A DNA stretch of 64,000 nucleotides from Sinonovacula constricta. Lineage: Eukaryota > Mollusca > Bivalvia > Cardiida > Solecurtidae. Of the stretch, positions 44,450 through 56,640 are shown piece after piece. Position 1 is the first letter of the stretch; each line of letters begins with the position of its first letter. The notes under the pieces were generated by a model. That model made no database searches, was not told the origin of the DNA, and saw only the letters and a list, made by a program, of their open reading frames with translations. The position numbers were made by a program, and so were the translations under genes. The stretch spans positions 84,426,864 to 84,490,863 of the forward strand of contig CM017556.1 of assembly GCA_007844125.1 (NCBI GenBank), read 5' to 3'.

Positions 44450-44622
44450 CACGCGCACGCATGCACGTACGCATGCACGCACGCAGGCACGCACACACGC
44501 ACGCACGCACACACACAAGCAGGCAAGCACATACACAACCGCACGCACGCACACACGCACATACACGCACGCACGCACGCACGCACATACACGCACGCAC
44601 GCACACGCACGCACGCACACCA
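44450..44622. repeat. (CACG)n microsatellite
   Basis: About 170 bp of CGCA/CACG/ACAC repeats. All ORFs here are artefacts. Confidence 0.97.
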
Positions 44623-44639
44623 GCGAGTATTATTTGCAA

Positions 44640-44750
<111 letters not shown>

Positions 44751-44762
44751 AGCAGCCTTTAA

Positions 44763-45180
44763 GGTGGTGTCCGGCTTAAGTTTGGACCCTAAAACAGTAA
44801 CTAGCAACCAAGTAAATTATTGTTACCGGAGAATTTCCTGCAAAATGTTGTTTATTTATGTTCTATACCTTAGTAAAATATAGGGCATAACACCCCATTT
44901 GTCATTACAAACAAGTATTTCCAATCTGAACCACGCTTTAACTGTAGGCTAGCTATTTTTCAACTAAAAACAACACTTACTTTTGTGGTTACGCTGTATC
45001 ATCATCCGGGTAATCTGCTTTAACGTCGATACACATTTTAGCAGAAATCCACATTGTTCTTATTTGTATATTTTTTAAAGTATGAACATTTACAGCGGTT
45101 TATTTTACGATTTGAATTGTCTTACAATTGCGACAGTGTTCAAAATTGTCTTTACTAAAACAACTTAACTCCCGATGCAG
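44763..45180 (-). mobile_element. TTAA-type MITE copy (reverse), right end lost
   Basis: Begins after TTAA (44759-44762) with GGTGGTGTCCGGCTTAAG and runs through the family core (ATCATCCGGGTAATCTGCTT, TAACGTCGATACACATTTTA). It loses similarity near 45180, before the right terminus. Confidence 0.8.
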
Positions 45181-45296
45181 GTGCTTACTGTTAGTTGTTT
45201 CACTTTGACGGGATATTTTTATTTACACTGTTTGTTTGATAGAAAAATCTTCAGGAAGTGCGAGGTTGGAGCGCTCCACAAACCAAGTTTAAGCAC

Positions 45297-45322
45297 CCCC
45301 AGTCGGCGCTTTTGCCGACTGA
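45297..45322 (+). repeat. hairpin AGTCGGC...GCCGACT
   Basis: CAGTCGGCGCTTTTGCCGACTG forms a near-perfect stem with a short loop, followed by ACCGTTCGAAGGCGGT, a second inverted-repeat motif. From memory, similar GCCGACTGACCGTTC tails occur in repetitive mollusc transcripts, possibly LINE 3' ends. The family was not verified. Confidence 0.6.
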
Positions 45323-45786
45323 CCGTTCGAAGGCGGTAACTTATGTTTTTTTTCTTTTTGTGTGTTATGTCTCGTCTCCGTGTTTTTGTCACATTTACAT
45401 TTACCTTGTTTGCCTTTGTCTGCAGGTAGATAAAATTTAAATATCTGTGGAAATTCTGATAGGACCTTTTCTTATTTACCTTTTAGAATGTAAAGTGTAT
45501 GCAGAAAGTACGCCCTTATTTCCCAAAAACAGTTTGAATATATCGATGCTTGTATTTTATGACTGTCAGATAGTCGCATTCCCCAATCACGTTATATCCG
45601 AGACCTACAACGTCTCAGTATGACACTTGTAGTACTATAGTGTATAGCAACAATATAGGGTTTGGTTGAGAATTATGGGACATCAGATTAACTCTTTTTA
45701 TCTAGACCTCAGTATTTACTGTTTAAAGTTACAACCTGAGTGCTAGCCCTACGCACAGGAAGTAGAAAGTGGAGATGAACTTTTAA

Positions 45787-46265
45787 AGGTGTTATCCGAC
45801 AGTTTGCATATATCAAATACATATAACAATATCGAACCACTGCTTTGTGGAATTTGGGCATAATTTTTGTATAAACCCATACTTAACTAATAATAAATAC
45901 GGTTTTTAACAAGAACTGTACTGTAAGACAGAACTAATCGCGAAAAAAATCACTCTGAATGTGTATTCTTTCAAACTGTATAAAAAGCTCGATAGTGGCC
46001 TCTGCTAAAAATAGATATCGACGTCAGAGCGGATTACCCAGATGACTATATCACGTGATCTTAAAAGAATGTGGTCACGTGGTTTTCTAGGTTTACAAAT
46101 CGCTATCTCTGCAGCGAGGCTCAGATAGAAAATACCTGTTTGCAATGACGAGTGGTGAATTATGCTTGATTGTTTACACCAGCACCTTGAAGGACCTTTT
46201 CAGGCAACACTGACTTATTTGGTTATTGGAGAAAAAAGATAGCCCAAACTTTCGGATACCACCTT
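45787..46265 (+). mobile_element. TTAA-type MITE copy (forward)
   Basis: Flanked by TTAA (45783-45786 and 46266-46269). The termini are AGGTGTTATCCGACAGTTTG and the inverse AAACTTTCGGATACCACCT. A well-preserved core includes GACGTCAGAGCGGATTACCC. Confidence 0.92.
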
Positions 46266-46269
46266 TTAA

Positions 46270-47076
46270 AGTTGAATTAACCTGTTTTCCAATCGACTAT
46301 AAACACACGGGTCTAAACGAAAAGAAAAAATCAACCATTCACTTGTTAACATGTTTGTTCAGTTGTAAGACAGTAACCAATGACTCGGGTCTTTGAGTAA
46401 AGACGATGATAACATTTTCCTTCCGGTGGGAAGTTTTTGTATTCGGCCGAAACTTGTCAATAACTCTCGATCCATTGAACAAATATTTGCTCACCGTCGG
46501 CAGTATACTTTCAAATCGATTTACAATTTTATAACTTTATAGCGGCGTGGTTTTCATTCAGGACAATGTACATTCCAGCTTTTTTGTAGCAACACGGACG
46601 GATCTGAGATTCAACTTTAGAGAGGGGGTGAATTTTTGTTTCAAATGTTAGTTATGCGAAAAAAATAGTATATTTAAAACCCCGTACATGGCCTTTTGTT
46701 AAAATGACTTGTATACTATTTATATGGTGTATATAAAACATATTTAAATTGTAATTTGTCGTGTGATCCGAATAATTTAGGCGGTTTTAACGGTCGGTCC
46801 GTCCCCATCTATATCCGGCACTTACCAGTATATTTTGATCCCCATTGCAGGGGCGGATCCAGAAATTTTAATCGCAGTATATACTAGAAATAGACACACA
46901 GTAAGGGACCCCAACTTCGAACTAAGCAGTCAACAGACAAAATTTATTTTAAAAGCTTAGTATTTCTAAGCGTGTGTATGTTGACAAATAAATTATTCAA
47001 GTTTTAATGAAAATATTTTCGAACTGGCATGACGTATATGCATGTACTCTCTTAATTTAGCCGCTCACCGGACCTT
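46270..47076. other. non-coding stretch with a solo hAT-like end
   Basis: At about 46848 CAGGGGCGGATCCAGAAATT looks like an hAT terminus, but no matching right end is seen nearby. No gene. Confidence 0.45.
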
Positions 47077-47370
47077 GCAGTGCAATTGGTAGAACGTCGG
47101 CGTCAGGTTCTTGACTCCGTGTTTAAACTTGGGTCGTGACATACCAAAGCCTTTAAAATTGTATTGTTATAGCTCCCCTGTTAATGCTTAAGAAAATACA
47201 AAAAATGATCCATGACTGCTCGGTCTAGTGACAGGATAATGTGACTGTCGTGATATCATGTCAGGCATTCATGGCATGCTATATACAGTGAAATCAGCAC
47301 TATACATGTATATGGTAAAATAGACACCGTCTCCGGATAACTGACTAAAAGCGAATAAACAAGGAAACAA
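47077..47370 (+). mobile_element. SINE family F3 copy, near full length
   Basis: Head GGACCTTGCAGTGCAATTGG with TAGAACGTCGGCGTCAGG (A-box side). The body has TATAGCTCCCCTGTTAATGC, TGACAGGATAATGTGACTG and GATATCATGTCAGGCATTCA, ending CACCGTCTCCGGATAACTGA. An AAC/CA-rich tail follows to about 47420. Confidence 0.82.
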
Positions 47371-47741
47371 ACACACACACAAAAACACAACAAAAACAAC
47401 AACAAAACAAACAACAACACATTATGACACTTTAGTGATGTGTACATTGTTTACGTAATGCATTTTAAACGTATAATTTAAAGCGACTTAATCAAAGTTG
47501 ATTTAATTATTACCTATAATAATGTCTTCTCTTCTGGATAAATCAAAATTGTCAAATTGTTTTTAAATTCATAAGCTTATATAAAAATTATAACCATTTG
47601 AATTAACTAAGACTAGCTCTTAAAATGTAAATGCGGCAATATACTTTATATTTATTCGCCCGTTTTAAACATTACACTGATTTACTCGACAGTGATGAGA
47701 TCATTTAAATAAATACGTATGCTTATATGACCAAACCACTC

Positions 47742-48829
47742 TAATAGTGGCATCCGACAGTTCGCGACCGGCCGCAATAGCTCGGGTGGTAGAGCATCGG
47801 CTTGCGGACCGGGAGGTCGTTGGTTCGAACCCGGGCCGGGTCAAACCAAAAAACTTTCAAGTTGGTGGTAGTGGCTTCCCTCTTAACGCTGGGGGCTAAT
47901 GGGACAGCATTACGCCTGACCCATCGGTGACCCGTCGGTGTCAGTATAATGGACCGGTCGGGTTCAGTCCCTGGGCACTTTATATGTGCCCCTGTGCTAT
48001 AACGATAGAAATGCCGCTGCAAAGTATCGGCAAAAATGCCGGCTAATCCCATCCCATCCCATCCCCGACAGTTCACCTGTATCAAATTCATGTAACGATA
48101 CCATATCACTGCTTTGGGGAATTAGAGCTTAATTTCTGCATTAACTCATGCTTTAGTATAAGTAATGACATTTTTGAACACTGTCTACAACGTCAGACAG
48201 TACAAATCGCGATAAAATACTCTAAAAATTCAAACATTTTCAAGTCTATAAATTAGCCCGATAGTGACCTCTCCTTACAAAAGACACCGACGTCAGGGCG
48301 TCTTACCCGGATAACTATATAACGTAATCTCAAAAGTGGGTGGTCATGTGGTTTCATTCTAAAAAATAGCCATCTCTGCAGCGTGGCTCATATAGGAAAT
48401 ACGTGTTACAATATTGGTCACTGTCTGGGGTATTTTGCACAACCTCTGCAGTAAGTCATACTCAAGTCTAAGCAAACCTGTTTCTCACCGTTCTGTCATA
48501 TCTGCACTACACTACACCTTGTTAAAAATCAGTCTAAGTGTTCATTTCTTCCAAATCAAATAAATAATAACAATTTGGATGTCTGCTTAAAATACACATC
48601 GACGTCTGAGAGGATAACCTGGATGATTATATAACGTGATCTCAAAAGTGGTCACGTAGTTTCCTTAGGTTAAAAAATGGTTTACTATGCAGCGTGCCTC
48701 ATACAGAAAGTACATGTAGAAGAAGCACAGACATCAAGTAATAGCATTTTGCGGGATCGGTTCTGATAACAATACGTTATTTGGTTGTTTGAGGAAAAAT
48801 AATTGGTACCAAACAATCGGATATCACCT
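47742..48829 (+). mobile_element. TTAA-type MITE copy (forward) with SINE insertion and duplicated core
   Basis: The right end is flanked by TTAA (48830-48833) and the left flank is eroded. A SINE F2 sits 12-22 bp inside the left terminus. The core (GACGTC...GGATTACCC-like, then the GCAGCGTGGCTCA block) appears twice, near 48280-48400 and 48595-48700, so the copy is partly duplicated internally. Confidence 0.85.
47764..48064 (+). mobile_element. SINE family F2, full length, 10-bp TSD
   Basis: tRNA-like head (CCGCAATAGCTCGGGTGGTA, GGTTCGAACCCGGGCCGGG), body (GTAGTGGCTTCCCTCTTAAC, GACCGGTCGGGTTCAG, GTGCCCCTGTGCTATAACGA) and 3' end GGCAAAAATGCCGGCTAATC plus (CCCAT)n. Exact duplications CCGACAGTTC (47754-47763 and 48065-48074) show insertion into the MITE terminus. 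Confidence 0.95.
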
Positions 48830-48833
48830 TTAA

Positions 48834-49310
48834 TTAACTAGTTGAATCAGGTGCCCTTTAACAAGTAAGTCATTATCATCAATTCATATATGTGCTGACA
48901 GTGGCCTCTACTCTATGTGAAATAAGCAATCTTAGAGATAAGGAGTTTGCAGCTTTAACGACGACATCGATCAAAATTAAATGCGTTCTTGGACTAAAAC
49001 AAATGCAGCTGGTTTAAGCTGTTCTGAGCACGATTATTAATTGTTAACAATTAATTGTATACACCTTTCAAAAGAGGGTATATTGAATTTTGAATTATTG
49101 ATATTTTTTGTCCACATCATACGAACACATAAATTAATCTTATTTGGATCAATTAATAAAAAAATGCACGAACATTTCGATTCGATTCTGAACTTACACG
49201 TATTCTCGCGCTGCATATCGGGAAAACCACCCACCCCACGCATTTAATTAAATTGACATACGACATGTTTATCGCTCAGTTGATCAATAGGCACGTCATC
49301 AATTGATCAT
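48834..49310. other. non-coding stretch
   Basis: Two fully overlapping antisense 68-aa ORFs at 49037-49247 have no recognisable domain. Confidence 0.5.
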
Positions 49311-49314
49311 TTAA

Positions 49315-49687
49315 AGGTACTGTCCTACAATCTGGGCCATTTTTCTCTCAAACGAGCAAGTAAATTACTGATACTTTAAAACATCAGTAAAGGGCGGTTA
49401 TTCCACACAGTGTCTAAAATTAAGAAAAGCACGTGACTATATACTTTTCAAACCATGTTGTATTATCATCTCTAACCAAGTCTAATGGCGATATGTATTT
49501 TACCAGAAATCCCCATAGTGCGTATTTATAGATTTAGAGAGAATGAACTTGTACTGTCTAACAATTAAGGCAATATTTAAAATCGTCCATACTTCAATAA
49601 TTAGATTATGCTGAAGTTATTTATACATTCCTAAAAACAGGGTTAAGATATATAACATATGATATGGTTATCTTTCGGACACCACCT
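49315..49687 (-). mobile_element. TTAA-type MITE copy (reverse), internally deleted
   Basis: The left TTAA is at 49311-49314 and the right is eroded to TTGA. The termini are AGGTACTGTCCTACAATCTG and CTTTCGGACACCACCT. At 373 bp it is about 110 bp short. Confidence 0.85.
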
Positions 49688-49794
49688 TTGAATCCACCAA
49701 GTCTGGGCGATGATTCTGCACTTTCCTGTCGTAAGCAGTTCCTTCGCTCTGTCGTAGTTGTTGCTGTATTTATCAATGTACATCATTGCATCGA

Positions 49795-49995
49795 GGCAAG
49801 TATGGTTATTATAGTGGCGCTCTGCTATTTTGGTGGAGGAAAACCCAGATAAATGTGTTGGTAGAACAACCGGTTCACCGCAGGTCCGCTGGAAGACCCT
49901 CTCAATCCTTGGCCCCGACCAGGTTCAAACATACGTTGTGAGATGCTGAGCAGTAAGAGGTGTTGCAAGTCTGTGACTCTGCCACTCGGCCATAG
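49795..49995 (-). mobile_element. SINE family F1 copy (reverse), near full length
   Basis: Reads TTATAGTGGCGCTCTGCTAT, GGTTCACCGCAGGTCCGCTG, the B-box-like CCAGGTTCAAAC and the A-box side CTGCCACTCGGCCATAGGCG. Confidence 0.82.
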
Positions 49996-50832
49996 GCGCC
50001 CACATGCACATGTATACCAACAGATCGATTACATGAAAGATTTACTGGGATATAGAGACGGATATACATTTAAGATCATTCATGCAGATAAGGCACATTG
50101 TCGCCCATTTACGCCCGTTGGGTTCCTTTATTCTTCTCAGGGAAGCACTCATTAACCAATAGAGTTTTTTTTCTCAATAACTAGGTTATATTGATTTGGT
50201 GTCTATGACGCTTGAAAAAATAACCGTATCTAGTCATTGAACACTAACATGTTTTATTTATAAAGAATTTCTAGAAACGACTCACTTGTGTCATTGCCCG
50301 AAGAAAATGTCGACAACGAGATTTAACCGAATATAATTGAATGCCATTTTATCAAGAAAGCCACTTTTCAAGATTGCATTAAATCGAATTTTATATTTAC
50401 ATTTTCAGATATATTAATCTAAACATTTGGATAGAATATTTTTCGTGATTTTACCTAATCGTTTAAGATTATTTTTAAAACATTACATAAAACTTATAAT
50501 GATCCTTTCCAGCCATTACAATTCACTAGCTAGAACTTATAGGTAGTTAAGGTCCGTTTTAAGAGCAAATTTACAGTTTAACAACAGTAATCAAGTGGTT
50601 TATTACCATAGTCCGAAGTCTTGTCATACAAATTTAATTGGTAATGTAGATTAAAGTCTGTAACTTTGTGAGGCTTTGTTCGCAACCGCTCGAAACATGG
50701 GGTCATGTGGTGGTTATCAAAATATTTCCTGATTTATTGGGCAGAAACGTGGCCATGTTTAGGTAATGATCGCTAAAATTAACTCCTAGCCTGCTAAACA
50801 CGAAATGATTAATCCTAGGCATTTAGTGTAGA
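49996..50832. other. non-coding stretch
   Basis: Nothing recognised. Confidence 0.5.
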
Positions 50833-50876
50833 TCCCGATCAGCGAACTCCCGCTCGGAGCGGGAGTATCAGGATCT
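50833..50876. repeat. strong hairpin
   Basis: The inner stem is CTCCCGCTC against GAGCGGGAG around a single base. An outer arm, GATCCCGATCA against TATCAGGATC, pairs with few mismatches. The GC-rich stem stands out in AT-rich surroundings. No U-tract follows, and its function is unknown. Confidence 0.8.
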
Positions 50877-51974
50877 GCAAAATTTGACGCTGATATCTAT
50901 ATAAGAATATAACAGTTTTCTGTTTTCATGAAGTTGTTCGCAAATAACTAAGAGTTTGTATTGCTTATTGAATGTAGCATGATAAGGGTATCGTATCAAT
51001 ACATCAACCAATAAATCTACCGATTAACCACTTCATGAGTGTCAGGACAAAGGTGTTTTTTCCCCGCGGATACTTTATAATCCCTCGGAGATGGCGCATG
51101 GATACGGGAAAAGTGGTAACGACCGAACAGGATAAGTGATGAAATAGATCAAATGGTGCGTTTTATTGTTAGCGCATCGGCTTTGGACTAAGTGTATTGT
51201 GTTTTTCTCGTGGACCAATTAAGTTTATACATGTTATTGCCTATAGTATTAATTACGTTTTAAATTTAACACTTTTGATGTTATGATAGTATGTATTAAT
51301 ATAATTTCGTTGATTCGATGTGAATGTGGGTTTGTGGAAATGCGTGATGTTATCATAATTTAATAGGACGACATCCGGATTCAAAATGGTTAAGTATTGT
51401 TTTTATTATAATTTATTATTTGCGTTGCGTATGAGGTTTTGAAATGCGATACTTAGTTTCTCTTTTGTGATAGGAATCGCGTTTATGTGCAAGATCGATG
51501 ATACCATCTACAAGTATAAAAGTTTTAATAATAATAAATTGTCATATTGAGGCATATGTTATAAAGTGGATGTCAATGTTAATTTGTATTAAATTAAAGT
51601 TGTTGTTTTTTTCTAAAAAAGCTCACACTCAAATTTTCGGCAAATTGCTTTTTTGCAAGAGTTAAAGACAATTAACTGCTCTCTTCTTGTTCGCTGCCAT
51701 ATAAGTATTATTTCGTAGTTAAACATCTGTATTCAAAATAAATCTAATACGTACAGGTTGTTTGATGATTTGCTGTTGAGCTTTGGCCATTGGTTATAAG
51801 TTTTGTTTTATGTTAAAATTATGTTGATATCTGTTATTGGCACCGTCTTAGAGAGCGGTGCTTCATAAGGAATGTATTTTTTATGGGAAAATACGTAAAC
51901 AGGCAATTAGAGGTAATCGCAGCTGTTCTGTGACACTTTCTATTGAGAAAAAACCCGGATATTTCGCTTTTAAC
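50877..51974. other. non-coding AT-rich stretch
   Basis: Nothing recognised. Confidence 0.5.
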
Positions 51975-52035
51975 TGTGTAGCTTTCAACAATAAAGTGTA
52001 GCTTGCAACAATAAAGTGTAGCTTGCAATTATAAA
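51975..52035. repeat. three-copy 23-bp tandem repeat
   Basis: GTGTAGCTTGCAACAATAAA in about three consecutive copies. Confidence 0.9.
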
Positions 52036-52527
52036 AAGATAGCTGGCATTATTTGGAATTCGCAGCTGTTTGGCGAGATCTTGTAGCATCCGTAAGGTTT
52101 GTCACATTCTTAGAGTTAATAATTAACATTGAATAATTCACTGTTATTGAAGAATAGCGTTGTATGTATTTTTATCGGAAAAACAACAACATTATTAGAA
52201 TAAGATTTGTACAGTGTTAATTGTGTTTTTGATAATACATGTTGATGTGCATGTATGTGTAAATCGGTTGTATCATCAATATTTATTTAGATAATTGGAT
52301 CATTACACACATATGTGAATAATTTAAATTATAATTGTGGTTTATTGACGGTAAAATCCTGTTCTTGCATCTACAATAATAGGCGGCTGATCAAGGATTT
52401 TACTTTTTGGTGATTTTTTTCAAGGGTTATAACGCAGAAGCAACATGTTTAAACGACCTTATTTTATAATTTTTACATTGTCCAACCTGTATATTTCTGT
52501 TATAGTTTTATGAATGAGATTATTTAA

Positions 52528-53009
52528 AGGTGGTATCCGACATTTGGACCATTTCTTTCCCTCTCAAAGAACCAAATAAATTATTGTTGCCTGAAAAGAT
52601 CTCGAAAAATGCTGATTATTGATGTCCTACATCATTGTGAAAATTGTGAAAATTGAAGCGTAACACATTACAAATTGGCATTTCCTATCTAAGCCACGCT
52701 GCACAGTTAGCTATTATTAAACTAAGAAAACCACGTGACCCGTAACTTTATTTAACCATTCGAGTAATCCGCTTTGACGTCGATGTCTATTTTAAGCAGC
52801 AGTCACAATCATGCTTATTTATAGTTTTAAAAAGAATGGGCATGTAGAAAGAATGGGCATTTAGAGTGATTATAAACTGTTTCTACTGTTTTACAATTTA
52901 GGCAGTGTTCAAAATCGTCTTTCGTTAGACTTTTTGCAGAAATTATGTCCCAGTTCCCACAATCCAGGCTTTATGTGTATTTATGAAGACAAACTGTCGG
53001 ATACCACTT
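52528..53009 (-). mobile_element. TTAA-type MITE copy (reverse)
   Basis: Flanked by TTAA (52524-52527 and 53010-53013), with termini AGGTGGTATCCGACATTTGG and the inverse AAACTGTCGGATACCACTT. A CATGTAGAAAGAATGGG-like segment is locally duplicated. A SINE F2 lies 35 bp beyond its right end. Confidence 0.92.
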
Positions 53010-53044
53010 TTAAGTCACAGAGGACATTCTTCTTCTTGTTTAAA

Positions 53045-53324
53045 CCGGCCGCAATAGCTCAGGTGGTAGAGCGTCGGCTTGCGGATCGGGAGGTCGTGGG
53101 TTCAAACCCAGGCCGGGTCAAACCAAAGACTTTAAAGTTGGTAGTAGTGGCTTCCCTCCTTACTCTCGGGGCTGAGGGGACAGCATAACGCCTGACTCGT
53201 CGGTGTCAGTAAAATGGACCGGTCGGGTTCAGGCCCTGGGCACCTCACAAGTGCCCCTGTGCTATAATGATAGAAATGTCGCTGCAGAGTATCGGCAAAA
53301 ATGCCGGCTAATCCCATCTCTCTA
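53045..53324 (+). mobile_element. SINE family F2, full length, 10-bp TSD
   Basis: A 280-bp copy very similar to 47764-48064: A-box-like TAGCTCAGGTGGTAGAGCG, B-box-like GGTTCAAACCC and 3' end AAAAATGCCGGCTAATCCCA. It is flanked by exact duplications CTTGTTTAAA (53035-53044 and 53325-53334). The ORFs across it are shadows. Confidence 0.95.
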
Positions 53325-53334
53325 CTTGTTTAAA

Positions 53335-54561
53335 ACGCATGCTCTCCGTGGCGCCCTGGTTGTCTCACATCCGTGCTCTTTCTGGTCCATAACTGGATAG
53401 CAGGAATACGTACTGCAACTGAATGGCCGAGACACACAAAGATAAATGCAGTTTTATACAATAAACATCTGTAATGAGACGCGCCATTTCCATACGGTGT
53501 GAAAGTGCAGCCATTAGATGTATTGAATGGCAATATTGTGTGTGTCACAAGATGTCTGATGTTTGTGAAGAAATCAAATATATTTGCATATTTGCACAAT
53601 GCCATGAAAATGGAATTCGGTTTTCATTTTAGACGGCCCATCGCTGTAATGAGTATATGCTCAAGTTTTAAGCTTTGTACCTGATGTGAATGTGTTCGAT
53701 TTAAACACCATTTTTGTTCGTAATCATTTTCAACTGAAATTCCGCCAAAGTCAGACAGTCTTCTTAAAGATTGTGAATGTTTTGCAAGATTCTGCGTTTA
53801 ACTGTGGCTTTAAAAAAGAACAGAAACAGTTCATAGTAAGTTTTAGTTAATTTGGATTTATATAATTTTTTGTTTGGTGAATAGAATTCCAAAAGGGATA
53901 TTGATCTCAAATAGTGTATTTTCAAATTGTATTAATTTGCATTTTGGCAAAGGCGTTTCTAAATCAGCAATTGAATAAATCCAACAATACCTGCGATATC
54001 TTGTCCGTATGTTGTTTTGAAGTTGAATTTTTATAATTCCATTACATTATTATTTATTTTAAGTTTATTTTAAAGTTTAATTTCAATGCTGCAATCGGTT
54101 TCCGATCGTGTTTTCTCATAACCTTACACTTTGGCGGATTTTTCTGCAAATTCGAATGTTTGTCTGTACAATCAAAACATGTAAGTATTGATCTAAACCA
54201 TTGCAATCTTGCACAAAGGATAGGCGGCAATTGGCAAACAATTCAGCGGGACACACATCAATGTGACATTTGACAGTTCGTGAGTTTATCAAATAAATCC
54301 AGAACGTTTGTCAGTGTTAATGTCAAACTTCGGGCGAATTTTTAAAAAAAATCGTTGTATTGAATAAGCTCGGGACTATAGTGAAACTGTGTGAAAATAT
54401 TGCGGCTAAGTGTGTATAATAAACAATGCTTGACAGACTGATCACGTGAATACGATTACATACATCAGAGGAATGGCGTTACTATTACAAACAACAGATG
54501 TAAGTTATGTTTTTTTTTTCTAAGTTCAAAATTGTGTTTTATTTACAACAAATAATAATGT
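53335..54561. other. non-coding stretch
   Basis: ORFs at 53330-53605 (minus) and 53499-53684 (plus) overlap and have no recognisable domain. Confidence 0.5.
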
Positions 54562-54565
54562 TTAA

Positions 54566-55054
54566 AGATGGTATCCGACAGATTGCCTATATCAAATATA
54601 TTTTCCTACATTTGTTTGGGGTATTTGTGCATATTTTCTGCAGAAACTCATATTTTAGTTTAAGGAAGAACGATATTAAACACTACCTCGATAATAAGAC
54701 AGTTTAACTTGTTAAAATCACTCTGAATGTCAATTCTTTCCAAAATTATAAATAAAGACGAGTTGGATCTCTGCTAAAAATAGATATCGGCGTCAGAGCG
54801 GATTTCCCGGATGGTAATATAACGTAATCTCAAAAGTAAATGGTCACGTCACTTTTTAGTTTAAAAATAGCTAACCATGCATCGTGGATCAGATAGAAAC
54901 TTAATGTTTGTAATGACAGTTGGGATGTTGTTGTACCCTTATCGCACAGACAGACATCATCAATAGGCAGCATTTCTCAGGATCTGTTCAGATAATAATA
55001 ATGCATTTGTTTTTTTAAGAACAACAATTTGGTCCAAACTGTCAGATACCATCT
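54566..55054 (+). mobile_element. TTAA-type MITE copy (forward)
   Basis: Flanked by TTAA (54562-54565 and 55055-55058). The termini are AGATGGTATCCGACAGATTG and the inverse AAACTGTCAGATACCATCT, with a full core. Length 489 bp. Confidence 0.93.
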
Positions 55055-55058
55055 TTAA

Positions 55059-55544
55059 TTGGTGTAGCTTCTTTGACATGCCGCACTAATTTATAAGACT
55101 GATATTATTATAATACTATTTATACATGAGGAGATGTTCTATATAACCATCCCCTATTCGTTTTATTTAGTGGGTGGAGCCGTCCCACCACCCAAATCCC
55201 CCTTGTCAAAGCTATACCTACACATTCTTTCGATCAAGCTACGCCCCTGGATTCGTTATTATTTAATACAGTTAAATTGGTTTACACTGACGTAAAATAA
55301 TTTATCAACTTTGTACTGAAATCCCGTTTTTGCAAAGAAAAAATACTTTTATTTGTTAACAAACTTTTAACAAAATTTTTTATCTCATCTTTTCCCTTTC
55401 ATGCAACCAATATCACATAACCATGGGGCAACTATTTTATCGTGTGACTATGCTATCTGAAATAAAGCAATACATAAAATCCAATTTTGTTTTAATGGTG
55501 GGAATAAAGAAGCTTTTGGCAAATCGGACCTTATGTTAAAACAG
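55059..55544. other. non-coding stretch
   Basis: At 55230-55250 AGCTACGCCCCTGGATT resembles a solo hAT right end. No gene. Confidence 0.5.
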
Positions 55545-56085
55545 TTTCTTTAATAGTCGGTATAATCTTAATGGTTTGAAAAAACACATTTAATCTTCGA
55601 TAAAGCATACAATATTAGAACAGTTTCTTTAAAAGTGGGTATTGCCTACAAGGCTGGAACAATACCGTTAATCGTCAATTTGGTATAAAACCTTCGAACA
55701 GTTTCTTTAAAAGTTGGTATAGTCTAAAAAGTAGGAACATTATTTTTAATCGGCAGTTTAGTAATAAATGTTTGAATATTTTTCTTTAAGGTAATTTTAG
55801 ACTGAAAAGTTGGAACATTATCTTTAATCGTCGGTATAGTATAAAATGTTAGACTATAGTGAATAAAGTCTGAAAGATAGAACACTATCTTTAATCGTCG
55901 GTATAGTATAAAATGTTAGATCTTAGTGAATATACATGTAGTCTGAAGAGTTGGAACATTATCTTTAATCATTCGGTAGACTATAAAATGTTATACCATA
56001 GTGAGTATAGTCTGAAGGATGGAACACTATCTTTAATAGTTGGTATAGTATAAAAAAGTTAGAACATAGTAAAAAGAGTCTGAAA
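55545..56085. repeat. degenerate tandem repeat of about 70 bp
   Basis: About seven units built on GTTGGAACATTATCTTTAAT and CGTCGGTATAGTATAAAATG, then TTAGACTATAGTGAATA-like spacers. The left units are more diverged than the right. Confidence 0.88.
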
Positions 56086-56150
56086 TGTTTATGAAAATCA
56101 TAAATATTGGGTACACGTATATTATAGAAAGTTAGAAGCTTTTTCTTTGG

Positions 56151-56383
56151 CCTGTACTTACCAACCATTCTTGAGTAAGAATTGCTCAAGTCCAGGATTT
56201 CAATCTACAATATCTTCATTATGTATTTAGCTACATGTCTGTATTTGTGCACGACACTTAAGCTTTGCTACGTTCAGCTTAAAAGCACATTGAAACTTCA
56301 TAAATAAGCTTATTTTTGTTGGTATTTAAATTATGACTTGGGCTCAAGTCGTGACTTAGGCTAAAGAATGGTTGGTGAATAGG
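56151..56383. mobile_element. small MITE, copy 1
   Basis: A 233-bp unit with imperfect inverted ends, CCTGTACTTACCAACCATTC and CCTATTCACCAACCATTC (read inward). The interior is shared with 56641-56858 (CAATATCTTCATTATGTAT, CACATTGAAACTTCATAAAT). No TSD is resolved. Confidence 0.7.
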
Positions 56384-56640
56384 TATTAGTGGGTATAGTG
56401 TTAAAAAATGGATAGGGCCGTTTCTTTTAAAACAAAATTTGTACAACTGTTGCCCGTGTTTAACATGTGACATATTTTCGGAAGCAACAAATATAACCGT
56501 GCTTGGTTATTAAGTCGTTGGTCAGTTCAACATACTTGAATCTGCAACGATGTTATTATAAGCATAAACTTCAAACTACGCTTATTTCGAAATGAAATCA
56601 TCAACGGTTGTGCTTTCAAAAAACAGTCATAAAATTTATG

